From positions 1 to 37,047 of the IMG/VR virus record IMGVR_UViG_3300043470_000314: DNA of 37,047 nucleotides; one strand, written 5' to 3'. How positions within the stretch are numbered: the stretch's first letter is position 1; every line of letters starts with the position of its first letter. This DNA comes from a virus. Of the stretch, positions 22,901-31,174 are shown one piece after another. The position numbers and the translations under genes were made by a program. The notes beneath the pieces are model-generated. The model did no database searches. It had not been told where the DNA came from and was given only the letters and a program-made list of their open reading frames with translations.

Positions 22901-25900
22901 TTGTGACTTTGCTCTGCACGGTATTGATGGCTTCGCCATTTTCTTTCCAAGCAGCAGTGTCTTTGTAGATTGCTTCACGGAAAGAGTCGAGGCCACCACC
23001 AGCCTCTTCGAGGTTGATCTGCATATCTTTGTAAATTTGCGTAGCAGCCCCAACGATAGTTAAGACAATCATTAATGCGCCAGCAGCTTTAGTTGCAAAA
23101 TCAACAGTTTTACCAAACTTAGTAGTAGCGGCGCTACCCTTATCTGCCTCTGTTGCAACAGTGTCAAGACCTGCGCCCATGTTGTTTAGAGACTCGGTGC
23201 TCTTGTCAACGTTTGTAGCAATTTCTTTAGGAACAACAGCTTCTGGGTTAATTGATGCAGTCTCTAGCGCTTCAAGGTTTTCTGCCAAGCCTTTGTCCAG
23301 GCTTTCTAATTGACCTATTTCGCGACTGCTAGCTGCTGCATCTGCGGCTGCTTTTTCGGCAGCGGCCGCATCACCTTGAGCTATAGCGTAAGCGTGTAAA
23401 CCGGTTGAAGCCTCAAGAGATTGTTGAGCAATCCTGGCGCGAATTTCAATAAGCTGTCGGTTAACTTCAATCTGCTCTTTTAACTGAGCAATGCTTGGAC
23501 CCTGAAGTTCTTCTGCAACGTTCGGCAAAAGCCCTCCGGGGTTCTCACTCAACGGACCAAGGGTCATTCCAGACTTGTAAGCGATCTCTTCATCCATTAA
23601 CCCAGGGTTTGCGGCTTTACGCACATCAAGGTTGGCTTTTAAGGCTCGGTCTATAGGGCTTCCATCGGGAACAACCTTGCCAAGCTCTTTCATCTCATTG
23701 AGACGGTCCTTAGTGATTGAGCGTAGTCGACCGTTAGAGTCGATAATCATACGCTCTTGACCTGTTAGCACATCCAGGAGGCCCTTGATGCCGGTGTTTT
23801 CTCCACCCATCTTGCCAATCTGAACCATAGCGGTTTTCATGGCAAGAGTCGCCGCTGTTGCTTTATAGGTTACAACCTGGTAAGCAACAAAACCTGCAAC
23901 CAAAGCTGCCAGGCCGGCTGCAATGCCAGTGATAAATTTACCAATTGGGCTTGCAGTGAACCTGTTAATCCACTCCATTGCGCCACTCATTATGTCAAGC
24001 AAAAACTTTAACCCAGGAGCAAAGGCTGCACCAAAGTTATCCTGAAGAATCTTTAACTGGTTGTTTAAGATTTCAAGTTTAGCGGCAACGTTGTCTTGAG
24101 TCTTAGCATAAGCTTCACCCAAGAAGGTTCCATTTTCGTAAGACTCTTTAGCGTCACCCATTGACTGGTTGTAAACGTCCATGTTCTTTGCCAAACGCTG
24201 AAGCGTGTTAACTTCACGAGTCTCAACAATGTTGAGCTTGTCAAGAGCTGTTGTCATACTTCCAGCTTTAGACAAGTTCTCAAGCATGCGCTGGAAAAAA
24301 GCTTGTGGGTCAGTTTCCCAAAGTTCTTTAGTTTCTTCAGCTGTTAGCCCAAGGTGTTTAGAGTAAGCGGTAAGTTCTTTTCCACCGTTTTGCATTCCAC
24401 GCTCAATGTCACCAAAGAGTCGCACAATAACACCACGAGCCTGTTCAGGGGCAATACCAAGTGAGGAAATTGCTGTGGCTAGACCGATAGTTTCGTCAGC
24501 ACCAAAACCTGCAAGGTTAGTAGCAGCCGCGATTGACTCGGTTAGGGTAATGATTTCTTGGTCAGTTGCAACAGCGTTAATACCAGCATAAGCAACAGCT
24601 GAGGCTAGCTTGTTAAAGTCGTCAGCCGGAATGTCAGCTAGCTGACTAATTCGACCAAACTTTTCTGCAACAGTGTCAGCAGACATTCCAGTAATTGTTG
24701 AATACTTTACAACCTGTTCGGTGAAGTTGTTGATACCGTCAGCGTTGATACCCATCTGTCCACCGAGGGTGGCGATCTTTGCTAGCTGGTCAAAGGCTAC
24801 AGGTAGCTCTTGTGTCATCAATACTAGGCGTTGGCGCATCCCATCGATTTCGTCTGGTAGCGGTTGCATTACACGCTCTACAGCGGTGAATGAGGTTTCG
24901 TAAGAAGAGTTAACCATAACCGCTTCACGAATGTAAGAGGTGAGCACACGAAGCTTCTTGCCCATGTCTTCATAAGTGCTGGCAACGTCATAGAGTGAGT
25001 AACGTGTTGAAATCCAGCTGTCAACCATTTTACGGTTAGCATCAGCAACAACCTTCTCGTGCGCTTGGACAGCTTTGCTCTGGGCTTCTAGAGATTTTTT
25101 ACGAGCCTTAGCTTCTAATTCTGCTCGCTCAATTTCCTGGTCAATCCAAACCCGGTTTTGGTTGCCTGGGTTTGCCGAATCCAAAACAAGAGCTTTATAC
25201 TCTGGAGTAGGCTCATCAGAATAGCCACCCCCAGGTGTGCCAGTCTTGATAGGCGGCTTCCCGGCTCCGCCTCCACTGCGGCTCGGGCGATCTTCAGGAA
25301 CTCTCGTGCCAGCCTCAACATCTATCTTATTAATAGCGCGTTTTGCTTTGTCAATAGCTTTTTGAATTTCATCAGCAAGTTCGCGAGAAGGCTTTTGCAG
25401 TTTTGCCTCAAAGTAAGAACGGACCTTTCCGTTCATACCAATCTGCGCCGCTACGCCTTGAGCAATATCTTTGTCTTCCATGGCTTTAGCAATGGAAGCA
25501 TTGTTTTTAGCAAGCTTTGGTTTTTCATCCTCAGTGATAGTTTTGCCAGCAATTTTAGAGTCGCTTAATTTATCAAAACCAATAGCCTTGTTCTCTGACA
25601 TGAGCTGTTCAACCATGTCAATCTTGTATTGACGTTCAGCCTTTAAGCGTTCTTGCTGTAGGCGAGCCTTTTCCTTTTCGCGCTCTTCAATTAGTCTTGC
25701 AAGTTCCTGTTCGTAAGCCTGTCGACGTTGAGCACTGTCTTGCATAGCCTGAATTTCAGCGTCATCAAACAATGTGTCCTGTGAACTTGGTGGGGTTACA
25801 AGAGTATTACGGCTTGGCACAGCAGGCTGGAGCTGCCCGCCATGAGTAGCTGCCTGAAGTTCCATGCCTTTTAGCGGACTATTGCCTACACGTTCGCGAC

Positions 25901-28900
25901 GGTTTCCCCAGATTGCGCTTGAAGCGTCTTTAACGGTTGCGCTTGTGAAGTCAACAAGTTCCTTGAACCAACCCTTCTGCTTTACGTTGTATTGTTTAGC
26001 AGCTTCCATCATGGATTTAAAAATAACTAGGGTAGCGTTTGCGTCAGTTTGTGGGTCGTGGGCTCCCTCAGCACCTGGCGCATAATTAGGGGTGCTTCCA
26101 GTTTTTGGGGTTAGCTCTGAACCCATTTCAGTGCCGCTGAAGAACTTGTAAATGTTTCCAAGTTTTTGCGAGAACTTTTCACCAAACTCTTTAAAGATGC
26201 CATTAAGCATTGTTGCCATGTTTTGGGTTTCAATAAGCATGCCAGAGTCACGCATTTGACCACCAGTAGGTGCTTCAATACCATAGTGAGCGAACTCTTT
26301 TCCAAGGGTTGTTAGGTCAGGAAGTGTTTGCCCGTGAATAGCTAATGGGGTTCCTGTTTCGTAAAGCTTCATCAAAAGAGCAGCAATGTCTTCAAGCTGT
26401 TCTACATAAGCTTGCTCGGAACCTTCTTTGTTTCGCTCAGGGTAACCAAGCTTATCCATCCGCTTACCAAGTAAATCGACAAGCTGTTTGTTGGTTTGGG
26501 TTCCATCACCAAGAATTCCAGCAATAGCTTGCTGGTTAAAGACACTGCCTTGCCTGTTTGGGTCAACTGGGGGGACGAGCATGTTATGATTGATTCCAAC
26601 GGTTTTAGGGCGAACAATGTCAACACCGTTACGCCCAGCGCTTGGTTGGCGGCTTTCTTCGCCAAAACCAGCGGTGGCACCATAAGCAAATACTCGGTTA
26701 CGCATTGCTCCCTTGGCTGGCTGATCCCCCTTGGCTGGGGTGGCAGCTAAAGCACCAGTTGATTCAATGTCGAGAGCCACAACAAGGTCTTCATTTGCGG
26801 CTTTAAGTGCATCAATAGCGTCTAGCGCAGGCTTGTTACGAGCTTTGATCTCGGCTGGGGTGGAAAGTTTATAGCCTGCAAGATTCTTTCCTTTAGGGTC
26901 ACCTGCTGGTGCTTGACGCATCTGTGCCTTAAGAGCATCAGCCTGCTTTGTTAGTCCAGCGTTTTCAAGCTCTTGGATCTTGGCAATAGCGTTGACCTTA
27001 GCCTGGTCAGAGTATCCAGAGCTGAATGATTCAGCAAGTGCCTTGCCTGCTTCGTTAAGATCTTTAAGACGCTTCTGTGAACCAACGATAACACCTTCAG
27101 CAGCGTCGCCAGCAGCATCGATAAAGTAGGTGGCTGGTGAGTTGCGACCAATTTGTTCGTCGAAACCATCGCCAAGGGCTTTACCCATGTCTGCACCGGC
27201 TTGGCCAATTTCACTTTCTTTAGCTGATAAGCCTTGTGTCAGACCAGCAACAATATCTCCAGCGGCTTTAGGGTCAATAGATTGTTTTTTAAAGTTTCTA
27301 GGCTGTGGGCGTTCTCCCATTTGTTTTTCAGCCTGACCCAAAGCCCAGTCTTGAACAGAAAGCTTTAACTCCTTAAGCGAAGGAGTTTCTCCAGTAAGGT
27401 CTAGATCATCAACATAACTTCCAAGTATTTCAGAAATCCATTTGTTAAACTTTTGGCGAACAGCTTTAACCTGGTCAATCATGTCAACTGGGTTTTCTTC
27501 GTCTCCGGCAAACTCTCCAGATTCTAATTGCTGAACTAGGAGGTCTTCAACCCTGTTGTATTCGTTTTGGAAATATTCTGCAAAAGGTTTAGAGGCATCA
27601 AACTGTGCCTTACTGAAAACGTCTGAAACTGATCCACCAAACTTGTCGACAGCATCTTGTTGCACAGAACGACCACGCATAGCAGCGTCTCTAGCGTTCT
27701 CACTGAAACCAAGCTGAGAAGGGTCTTGAGACGCATTCCACATTCCTCGATAGCTTGCCATTTCCCCACGCGAGTAAGGCCCGGCGTTAGCCCCAGTGCC
27801 AATACCTTTTTCAAAAGACGCATCAACTTGTGGCAAGGCGTTAGTAATGTCGCCAATCATCAAACGCTGTGTGCGTTCAGCAATGTAGTTGAGGAAAGCG
27901 TCACGGTTCTTTACAAAAGCTTCACCATAACCCATCTCAACTGGCTCTTGGCCTTGCTGGTAAGGTCCAGTTGGTGATGCTGGAGTAAACGTGTCTGGTT
28001 TAAACAATCCAGTTTGACCAATTTTTTCAGCAAAGCTGCCCTTGTAAATGGCGGCAAAATCTTGTTCAAGGCTCATCAGAATTTTAACTATAGGAGCAAA
28101 CATTCGGACACCAATGTCCGTGCCACCCATGTAACTTCCAGGGGTTGAACCAGTAGTTGATGATGATGTTTCTTGTCCAGTTGTTGGGTCAATAAACTTA
28201 ACCGTGGATGATGGGGAATAATTGTTTTGGTCAAAAAGTTTCTCAAGCGTGTTCTGGTCAGGAATGTTTGCGTTACCCATTCCAATCTTTGAAAGCTGCG
28301 CACCAGAAGTCTGAAGGTTATCTGTTAGCATTCCAGTGAAAATACCAAACTGTTCCGCTATTGCAATAAGGTCTTGTGCCCCAGCCGGAAGGTTTTTGAG
28401 GTCTGCCATGAAGGAATCCCATTGGGAGTTTACAAGCTTTCCAACGTTTCCGCCTTCTCCCTTGAGGTCAGGGTTGCGAGCTCCCATAGTAATCTTTTTA
28501 ATCATTTCCCAAATCTTTTGGGTTATGTCATAGCTTTGGCCAATCTTTGGCACTCCGCCGTAAACGTCTTCTTGGGAATCAGAAAATCCAAGCTGAGTGC
28601 TACCCTTCTTTTTTCCATCCTTTAAGGCACGGGCATCCCAAGCGGCTTGCGCTGCGTTACGTCGAGCAATTTCAGTAGCAAGATCAACCTTTGTCAGTTC
28701 GCTACTATACTCGTCTTCTAAACCGTAGAATGGTTTGGGGTTTTGTTGCACAATGCCGGCAGTAGGCACACTGCCTCTAGTGTTGCCTTTGTTAATAATT
28801 TTTAGCGCAGCGGTGGCATCAGTGAATGCACGAATGAAATCGTCTGCCGCAATTGTTAGTCCACCAAAGTTTGGGTCATATTCTTCGCCAAGTTTTTCAA

Positions 28901-30731
28901 TTGGGAAAAGTCCACCGATATAGTCTAGCGGTGCAATGCCTCGACTGTTCATTCCAGTTTCTGGGTCGTAGGTTGACCCAATACTTGAACCCCTTAAACC
29001 ACCAACCTCATTGCCTAGGCTAATCATTTCAAGAATGGTCATTACAAGATCATTCTTTTCTTTAGCCTGCTTGCGAAGAGCTTCGGCTTCTGTGATAATG
29101 TCTGAACCTAAACCAACGTCTTGACGCTGGTTTGACAACCTATCGGCGTTCTCTTTGTCATCGGCAGAGTATTGAGACCTTGTGATAGCTTCGGATTCGT
29201 CGTTGTCTTGGTTTTGCTCAAGAACTGTTAGTATGTCTCCGAGTGTCTGTGCCTGAGCAATTTCGCTGTCAGTGTCTTCGTCGTCTGATTCTTCAATGTT
29301 TAAAGTTTTCATTGTTTGGCTTATGATATCGCCAATGTCTTCTTTGCGCACACCAATGCCGGTGAAGGTCACTCCGCCAGAAGCTAAGGCTGCTTCAATT
29401 TGTCCTTTAAGTGCGTCAGCAAAACCGGCAGTAAACTCACTGCTTTCTTGTCCGCTCTTGCTTGTGAAGTCTTGGCTTATTGGGCCTGAGAGGCCAGGGG
29501 CGGCTTCAGCGGTTAGAGCTTTGAGTGCAGCCTTTGTTTTGTCGCCTCGACCCGTCCCGAGTGCTTCTGAAGCAAGTTTCAGAACGGAGGCTTCACGAGA
29601 GGCAATAACAGATGCGGCCTGTTCCGCTGTGATAACATCACGCTTAACAAGCGCCTGAATGATTAGGTCGTTAAGCGCACCGCTACCAGGAATGTTAGAC
29701 TTTTTAATTCTCTTCAAGAACTCTTCAGCGACAGACCTGGCTACGGAAGAAGTAACTCCGTCAACGTTAAGCCCGGCAAGCGGGTCGTAGTTTACTAGTG
29801 GCTTGTCTTCGTTCTTCTTCTTAGTTCCACGCTGACTTGGCTTATAAGCAGTAGTTACAAGGTTTGTTGGAAGATTGTTGGACCTTAAAGTAACTTCCAA
29901 GTAGGACTGGAACTTAATTGTCTCCTCAATCCACTCCTGAATGTCCTTAGCGTGTTGTGCCAGCTTTTTGTATTCAAGGCTTGCGGCTCCAGAGAAGTTG
30001 CTTTTTAGTTTTGTTGCACGAGAAGTCATTGCAGCAATTTCAGCTTCTAGCTGCTTCTCTTGCTGGATTAGTGGAGATTGCTTCTCACGCATTTTAACGA
30101 CAATGCCTTTACGGGCGCGGCTAGCAGGATCTTTGTCCGCTTTCCATTCAGCCTCGGCTTGTTCGCGAATCTTTTTAATTTCTCCACGAACAGTTGCAAG
30201 TTTTTTGTGAGAGTCAGTAACAGACTTTGTGATGCCTTCAATCTCTGAAGCAATGTCAAGCTGCGCCTCTGAAGGCTTCATTGCGGCAAGCTTTGCCTTC
30301 GCAGACTTTAACTCTGTGCGCAAGCCTGTAACAAGGCTGATTGGGCCTTCAATGATTTTGCGGAATTCGCCAAGAAGTTGTTTCTGTTCGCTTTCGTTCT
30401 TCGCAATGTCAGCTTTGAGTGACTTCATCTTTCCGCCACGCTGGGTCTTCACCTCTGGAGACATAGTGTTCCACTCGGCCGACATTAGCTTACCTAAAGC
30501 TTTTTCTTCTTTTTTAAGAGTCTTGTAACGGTCTCGCACACGGTCGATGTTTCTAATAACTTTGTCTACACCAGCAGCAGTGTCAGCCAAGTCAACGCTT
30601 ACAGACATACCGCTCAAGCGCTTCTGAATTTTCTCCTGTTCAAGCTGTGCTTGCTTTCCAAACTTCTTTAAATCAATCAGGGCAGGACTGGTGTCAAGGC
30701 CGAGTGATATGTTAAATCTTTCGTTCGCCAA
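19932..30731 (-). CDS. Tail tape measure protein, TP901 core, with exonuclease-like domain
   Basis: This 3599-residue protein would set tail length and help DNA entry. The N-terminus (1-300) is coiled coil. The TP901-type core is about residues 1900-2230 (GGQMGINADGINNFTEQVVK, IAAATNLAGFGADETIGLAT). Membrane spans lie near 2266-2287 and 2550-2568, with coiled coil at 2700-2850. Four HA-x4-PGE-x-NP repeats lie at 3173-3361, and the C-terminus has the usual GGLMAVRSGEFI motif. At about 1316-1580 lies a DEDDh exonuclease signature (separate entry). At roughly 0.15 nm per residue it predicts a tail near 540 nm. The start is TTG 30731 with AAGGA five bases upstream. Confidence 0.95.
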   Translation of the reverse strand: MANERFNISLGLDTSPALIDLKKFGKQAQLEQEKIQKRLSGMSVSVDLADTAAGVDKVIRNIDRVRDRYKTLKKEEKALGKLMSAEWNTMSPEVKTQRGGKMKSLKADIAKNESEQKQLLGEFRKIIEGPISLVTGLRTELKSAKAKLAAMKPSEAQLDIASEIEGITKSVTDSHKKLATVRGEIKKIREQAEAEWKADKDPASRARKGIVVKMREKQSPLIQQEKQLEAEIAAMTSRATKLKSNFSGAASLEYKKLAQHAKDIQEWIEETIKFQSYLEVTLRSNNLPTNLVTTAYKPSQRGTKKKNEDKPLVNYDPLAGLNVDGVTSSVARSVAEEFLKRIKKSNIPGSGALNDLIIQALVKRDVITAEQAASVIASREASVLKLASEALGTGRGDKTKAALKALTAEAAPGLSGPISQDFTSKSGQESSEFTAGFADALKGQIEAALASGGVTFTGIGVRKEDIGDIISQTMKTLNIEESDDEDTDSEIAQAQTLGDILTVLEQNQDNDESEAITRSQYSADDKENADRLSNQRQDVGLGSDIITEAEALRKQAKEKNDLVMTILEMISLGNEVGGLRGSSIGSTYDPETGMNSRGIAPLDYIGGLFPIEKLGEEYDPNFGGLTIAADDFIRAFTDATAALKIINKGNTRGSVPTAGIVQQNPKPFYGLEDEYSSELTKVDLATEIARRNAAQAAWDARALKDGKKKGSTQLGFSDSQEDVYGGVPKIGQSYDITQKIWEMIKKITMGARNPDLKGEGGNVGKLVNSQWDSFMADLKNLPAGAQDLIAIAEQFGIFTGMLTDNLQTSGAQLSKIGMGNANIPDQNTLEKLFDQNNYSPSSTVKFIDPTTGQETSSSTTGSTPGSYMGGTDIGVRMFAPIVKILMSLEQDFAAIYKGSFAEKIGQTGLFKPDTFTPASPTGPYQQGQEPVEMGYGEAFVKNRDAFLNYIAERTQRLMIGDITNALPQVDASFEKGIGTGANAGPYSRGEMASYRGMWNASQDPSQLGFSENARDAAMRGRSVQQDAVDKFGGSVSDVFSKAQFDASKPFAEYFQNEYNRVEDLLVQQLESGEFAGDEENPVDMIDQVKAVRQKFNKWISEILGSYVDDLDLTGETPSLKELKLSVQDWALGQAEKQMGERPQPRNFKKQSIDPKAAGDIVAGLTQGLSAKESEIGQAGADMGKALGDGFDEQIGRNSPATYFIDAAGDAAEGVIVGSQKRLKDLNEAGKALAESFSSGYSDQAKVNAIAKIQELENAGLTKQADALKAQMRQAPAGDPKGKNLAGYKLSTPAEIKARNKPALDAIDALKAANEDLVVALDIESTGALAATPAKGDQPAKGAMRNRVFAYGATAGFGEESRQPSAGRNGVDIVRPKTVGINHNMLVPPVDPNRQGSVFNQQAIAGILGDGTQTNKQLVDLLGKRMDKLGYPERNKEGSEQAYVEQLEDIAALLMKLYETGTPLAIHGQTLPDLTTLGKEFAHYGIEAPTGGQMRDSGMLIETQNMATMLNGIFKEFGEKFSQKLGNIYKFFSGTEMGSELTPKTGSTPNYAPGAEGAHDPQTDANATLVIFKSMMEAAKQYNVKQKGWFKELVDFTSATVKDASSAIWGNRRERVGNSPLKGMELQAATHGGQLQPAVPSRNTLVTPPSSQDTLFDDAEIQAMQDSAQRRQAYEQELARLIEEREKEKARLQQERLKAERQYKIDMVEQLMSENKAIGFDKLSDSKIAGKTITEDEKPKLAKNNASIAKAMEDKDIAQGVAAQIGMNGKVRSYFEAKLQKPSRELADEIQKAIDKAKRAINKIDVEAGTRVPEDRPSRSGGGAGKPPIKTGTPGGGYSDEPTPEYKALVLDSANPGNQNRVWIDQEIERAELEAKARKKSLEAQSKAVQAHEKVVADANRKMVDSWISTRYSLYDVASTYEDMGKKLRVLTSYIREAVMVNSSYETSFTAVERVMQPLPDEIDGMRQRLVLMTQELPVAFDQLAKIATLGGQMGINADGINNFTEQVVKYSTITGMSADTVAEKFGRISQLADIPADDFNKLASAVAYAGINAVATDQEIITLTESIAAATNLAGFGADETIGLATAISSLGIAPEQARGVIVRLFGDIERGMQNGGKELTAYSKHLGLTAEETKELWETDPQAFFQRMLENLSKAGSMTTALDKLNIVETREVNTLQRLAKNMDVYNQSMGDAKESYENGTFLGEAYAKTQDNVAAKLEILNNQLKILQDNFGAAFAPGLKFLLDIMSGAMEWINRFTASPIGKFITGIAAGLAALVAGFVAYQVVTYKATAATLAMKTAMVQIGKMGGENTGIKGLLDVLTGQERMIIDSNGRLRSITKDRLNEMKELGKVVPDGSPIDRALKANLDVRKAANPGLMDEEIAYKSGMTLGPLSENPGGLLPNVAEELQGPSIAQLKEQIEVNRQLIEIRARIAQQSLEASTGLHAYAIAQGDAAAAEKAAADAAASSREIGQLESLDKGLAENLEALETASINPEAVVPKEIATNVDKSTESLNNMGAGLDTVATEADKGSAATTKFGKTVDFATKAAGALMIVLTIVGAATQIYKDMQINLEEAGGGLDSFREAIYKDTAAWKENGEAINTVQSKVTTSETGLTAWAQSMEATTGSSAKMTSAITETTDSITEQTLALGANAMEWLAQAAMNDDQIQEKFKKYFNMGKDLDKLAKDANISLQDMIGMALEDPGNGASKYLEGWFTSSAELRATAPGLYQDLSDIAYALDGTTKSGIENSKIMKALGNSVGAAEDGAGDLNSELDNTIARVYTLTDYVGDLSSILSAAFTIRYGKEEATDALAASWENVKNRVDEAREAIEKIKDEIKAMTADRNILEYQLNIALKYGDTMRADKLRAELEAKDKELADKSKELGTAQDGASTSLVGNTKAAADNRAVMRGLIQDYNKYLESLANTNLSQKELKKRSDQAKADMLAQGQALGFSAEEMDPYVKSFKDFRTIVDKLPKELTLRVDADPGTRAFMEWQVKQNNGGGSRNKKGSSNGNGGQFNGPSSDPNENELWNGPSTKAWDGSSDVRPVKEAGQGDLVLARFSDLWAGFADVFNGDRWKASMDASPGWDKDREDRTKEEQAAIDYYNDNFNNVNVNKAKRYNEQYDERLYKWDQARIYGEAKQEVDEAGIPGRMKRTGVTVASQKAMAAEHASKFPGEINPFTGKLNPGEAKLVARSGEIIGSRSAMSSVDNFKNVNYNKANGAQAARTGATEILSMHSKYQQAGYDANQTVSMLKKNAAIHAKRYPGEYNPFTGQPNPWPESKKTLDEKGLVPLKTRGELHAATHPGEYNPYTGQVNTGPMDAEMVTAMNNKKTRLALGAEHARLYPGEFNPYLNKVNDMFNTDSKQGAGDLVSDDTKKGGVIAKVNKIMDEGDKRTAQIVKAQNDARDAALGSTLSDKKIPGNSAINPLYLEDGQTSAVKKDIGIKKDSVKYMAEQIAKAIKDSAWNGGVVGYASGGLIPGKSPQNPRVDNMLAAGPGGLMAVRSGEFIQNQKAVQYYGLDFMNAINNMQIPRYASGGMIGTVSGGGSSVVELSPSAVMQIMAIANRPVNLYSDDRQIASSANRGNMLLAMRGSN
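20649..21215 (-). repeat. Four-copy HA-x4-PGE-x-NP-x-TG protein repeat in the tape measure
   Basis: Four degenerate 18-residue units occur near the C-terminus: HASKFPGEINPFTGKLN, HAKRYPGEYNPFTGQPN, HAATHPGEYNPYTGQVN and HARLYPGEFNPYLNKVN. Their PGE prolines are P3178, P3269, P3309 and P3350, so spacing is 91, 40 and 41 residues. The core is HA-x3-(F/Y/H)-PGE-x-NP-(F/Y). I do not recognise it as a named domain. Confidence 0.85.
25992..26786 (-). other. DEDDh (DnaQ/RNase T-like) exonuclease domain inside the tape measure
   Basis: Tape measure residues about 1316-1580 show the three Exo motifs in order. Exo I is VVALDIESTG with D1321 and E1323; Exo II is AIHGQTLPDLTTLGKEF with D1472; Exo III is GAHDPQTDANATLVIF with H1558 and D1563, exactly the H-x4-D spacing of DEDDh nucleases. 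A helical DSGMLIETQN and KLGNIYKFF precede Exo III, as in DnaQ and RNase T. All five catalytic positions are present, so activity is plausible. Motif II is slightly longer than usual. Substrate and timing are unknown. Confidence 0.8.
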
Positions 30732-30750
30732 AGCAATCCTTACCTATCGA

Positions 30751-30773
30751 AGTGTATACACCTATTATACACT
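30751..30773 (-). repeat. Inverted repeat at the chaperone stop, before the tape measure
   Basis: AGTGTATA (30751-30758) and TATACACT (30766-30773) are perfect 8-bp inverted repeats around a 7-base loop. On the - strand the stem covers the stop of the downstream chaperone frame and lies just ahead of the tape measure's AAGGA site, so it could modulate translation or be an operator-like site. Confidence 0.45.
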
Positions 30774-31103
30774 ATCCCGGGCGGCTAAAGACTGGAAATA
30801 ATCGCTCCTAGAAGGCAAAGGACCATTGTCATAAGTGTAAGCCACAATGTAAGGATACTCACCATAAGACTTCTTTGTAGTCTTCTTTTTAGAGTCTTTT
30901 TCAAGCCACTTATCAAGCTCCGCTTTACCAAAACAACGCCCAGTCTTAATCTTAAAACCGACATTGGAAGCGTCCTCATTACGGCACACCCAGATAGGGT
31001 TGCCACACTCATTACAAGTTTCATCCTCAAGCGTCTGATACGCTTCTAAAAGCAAAAAGTCGAACGGAACCCAAGGGTCGCTAGGCTGCTCATGGAACAG
31101 CAT
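30765..31103 (-). CDS. Tail assembly chaperone, frameshifted C-terminal part (T)
   Basis: The 112-residue frame from ATG 31103 has the motif PWVPFDFLLLEAYQTLEDETC, a zinc cluster C30-x2-C33, C40 and C57, and a basic patch. It is probably not an independent gene. The frame is open upstream to 31187, where a TTTTTTA slippery site near the end of the preceding gene allows a -1 shift, adding TEVLTWEGNRQYLVRVKTA and more before this Met. Such zinc-bearing T parts bind the tape measure in lambda gpGT-type chaperones. The full fused product would be about 341 residues. Confidence 0.8.
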   Translation of the reverse strand: MLFHEQPSDPWVPFDFLLLEAYQTLEDETCNECGNPIWVCRNEDASNVGFKIKTGRCFGKAELDKWLEKDSKKKTTKKSYGEYPYIVAYTYDNGPLPSRSDYFQSLAARDSV

Positions 31104-31174
31104 AGCGACCGGACGGATCCCATTCTTAACGGCAGTCTTAACTCTGACGAGATATTGGCGATTGCCCTCCCAGG

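Noticed and set aside
21577-30528. Many open frames on the + strand opposite the tape measure
   Set aside because: They are antisense shadows of the long - strand gene, without ribosome sites or recognisable domains.
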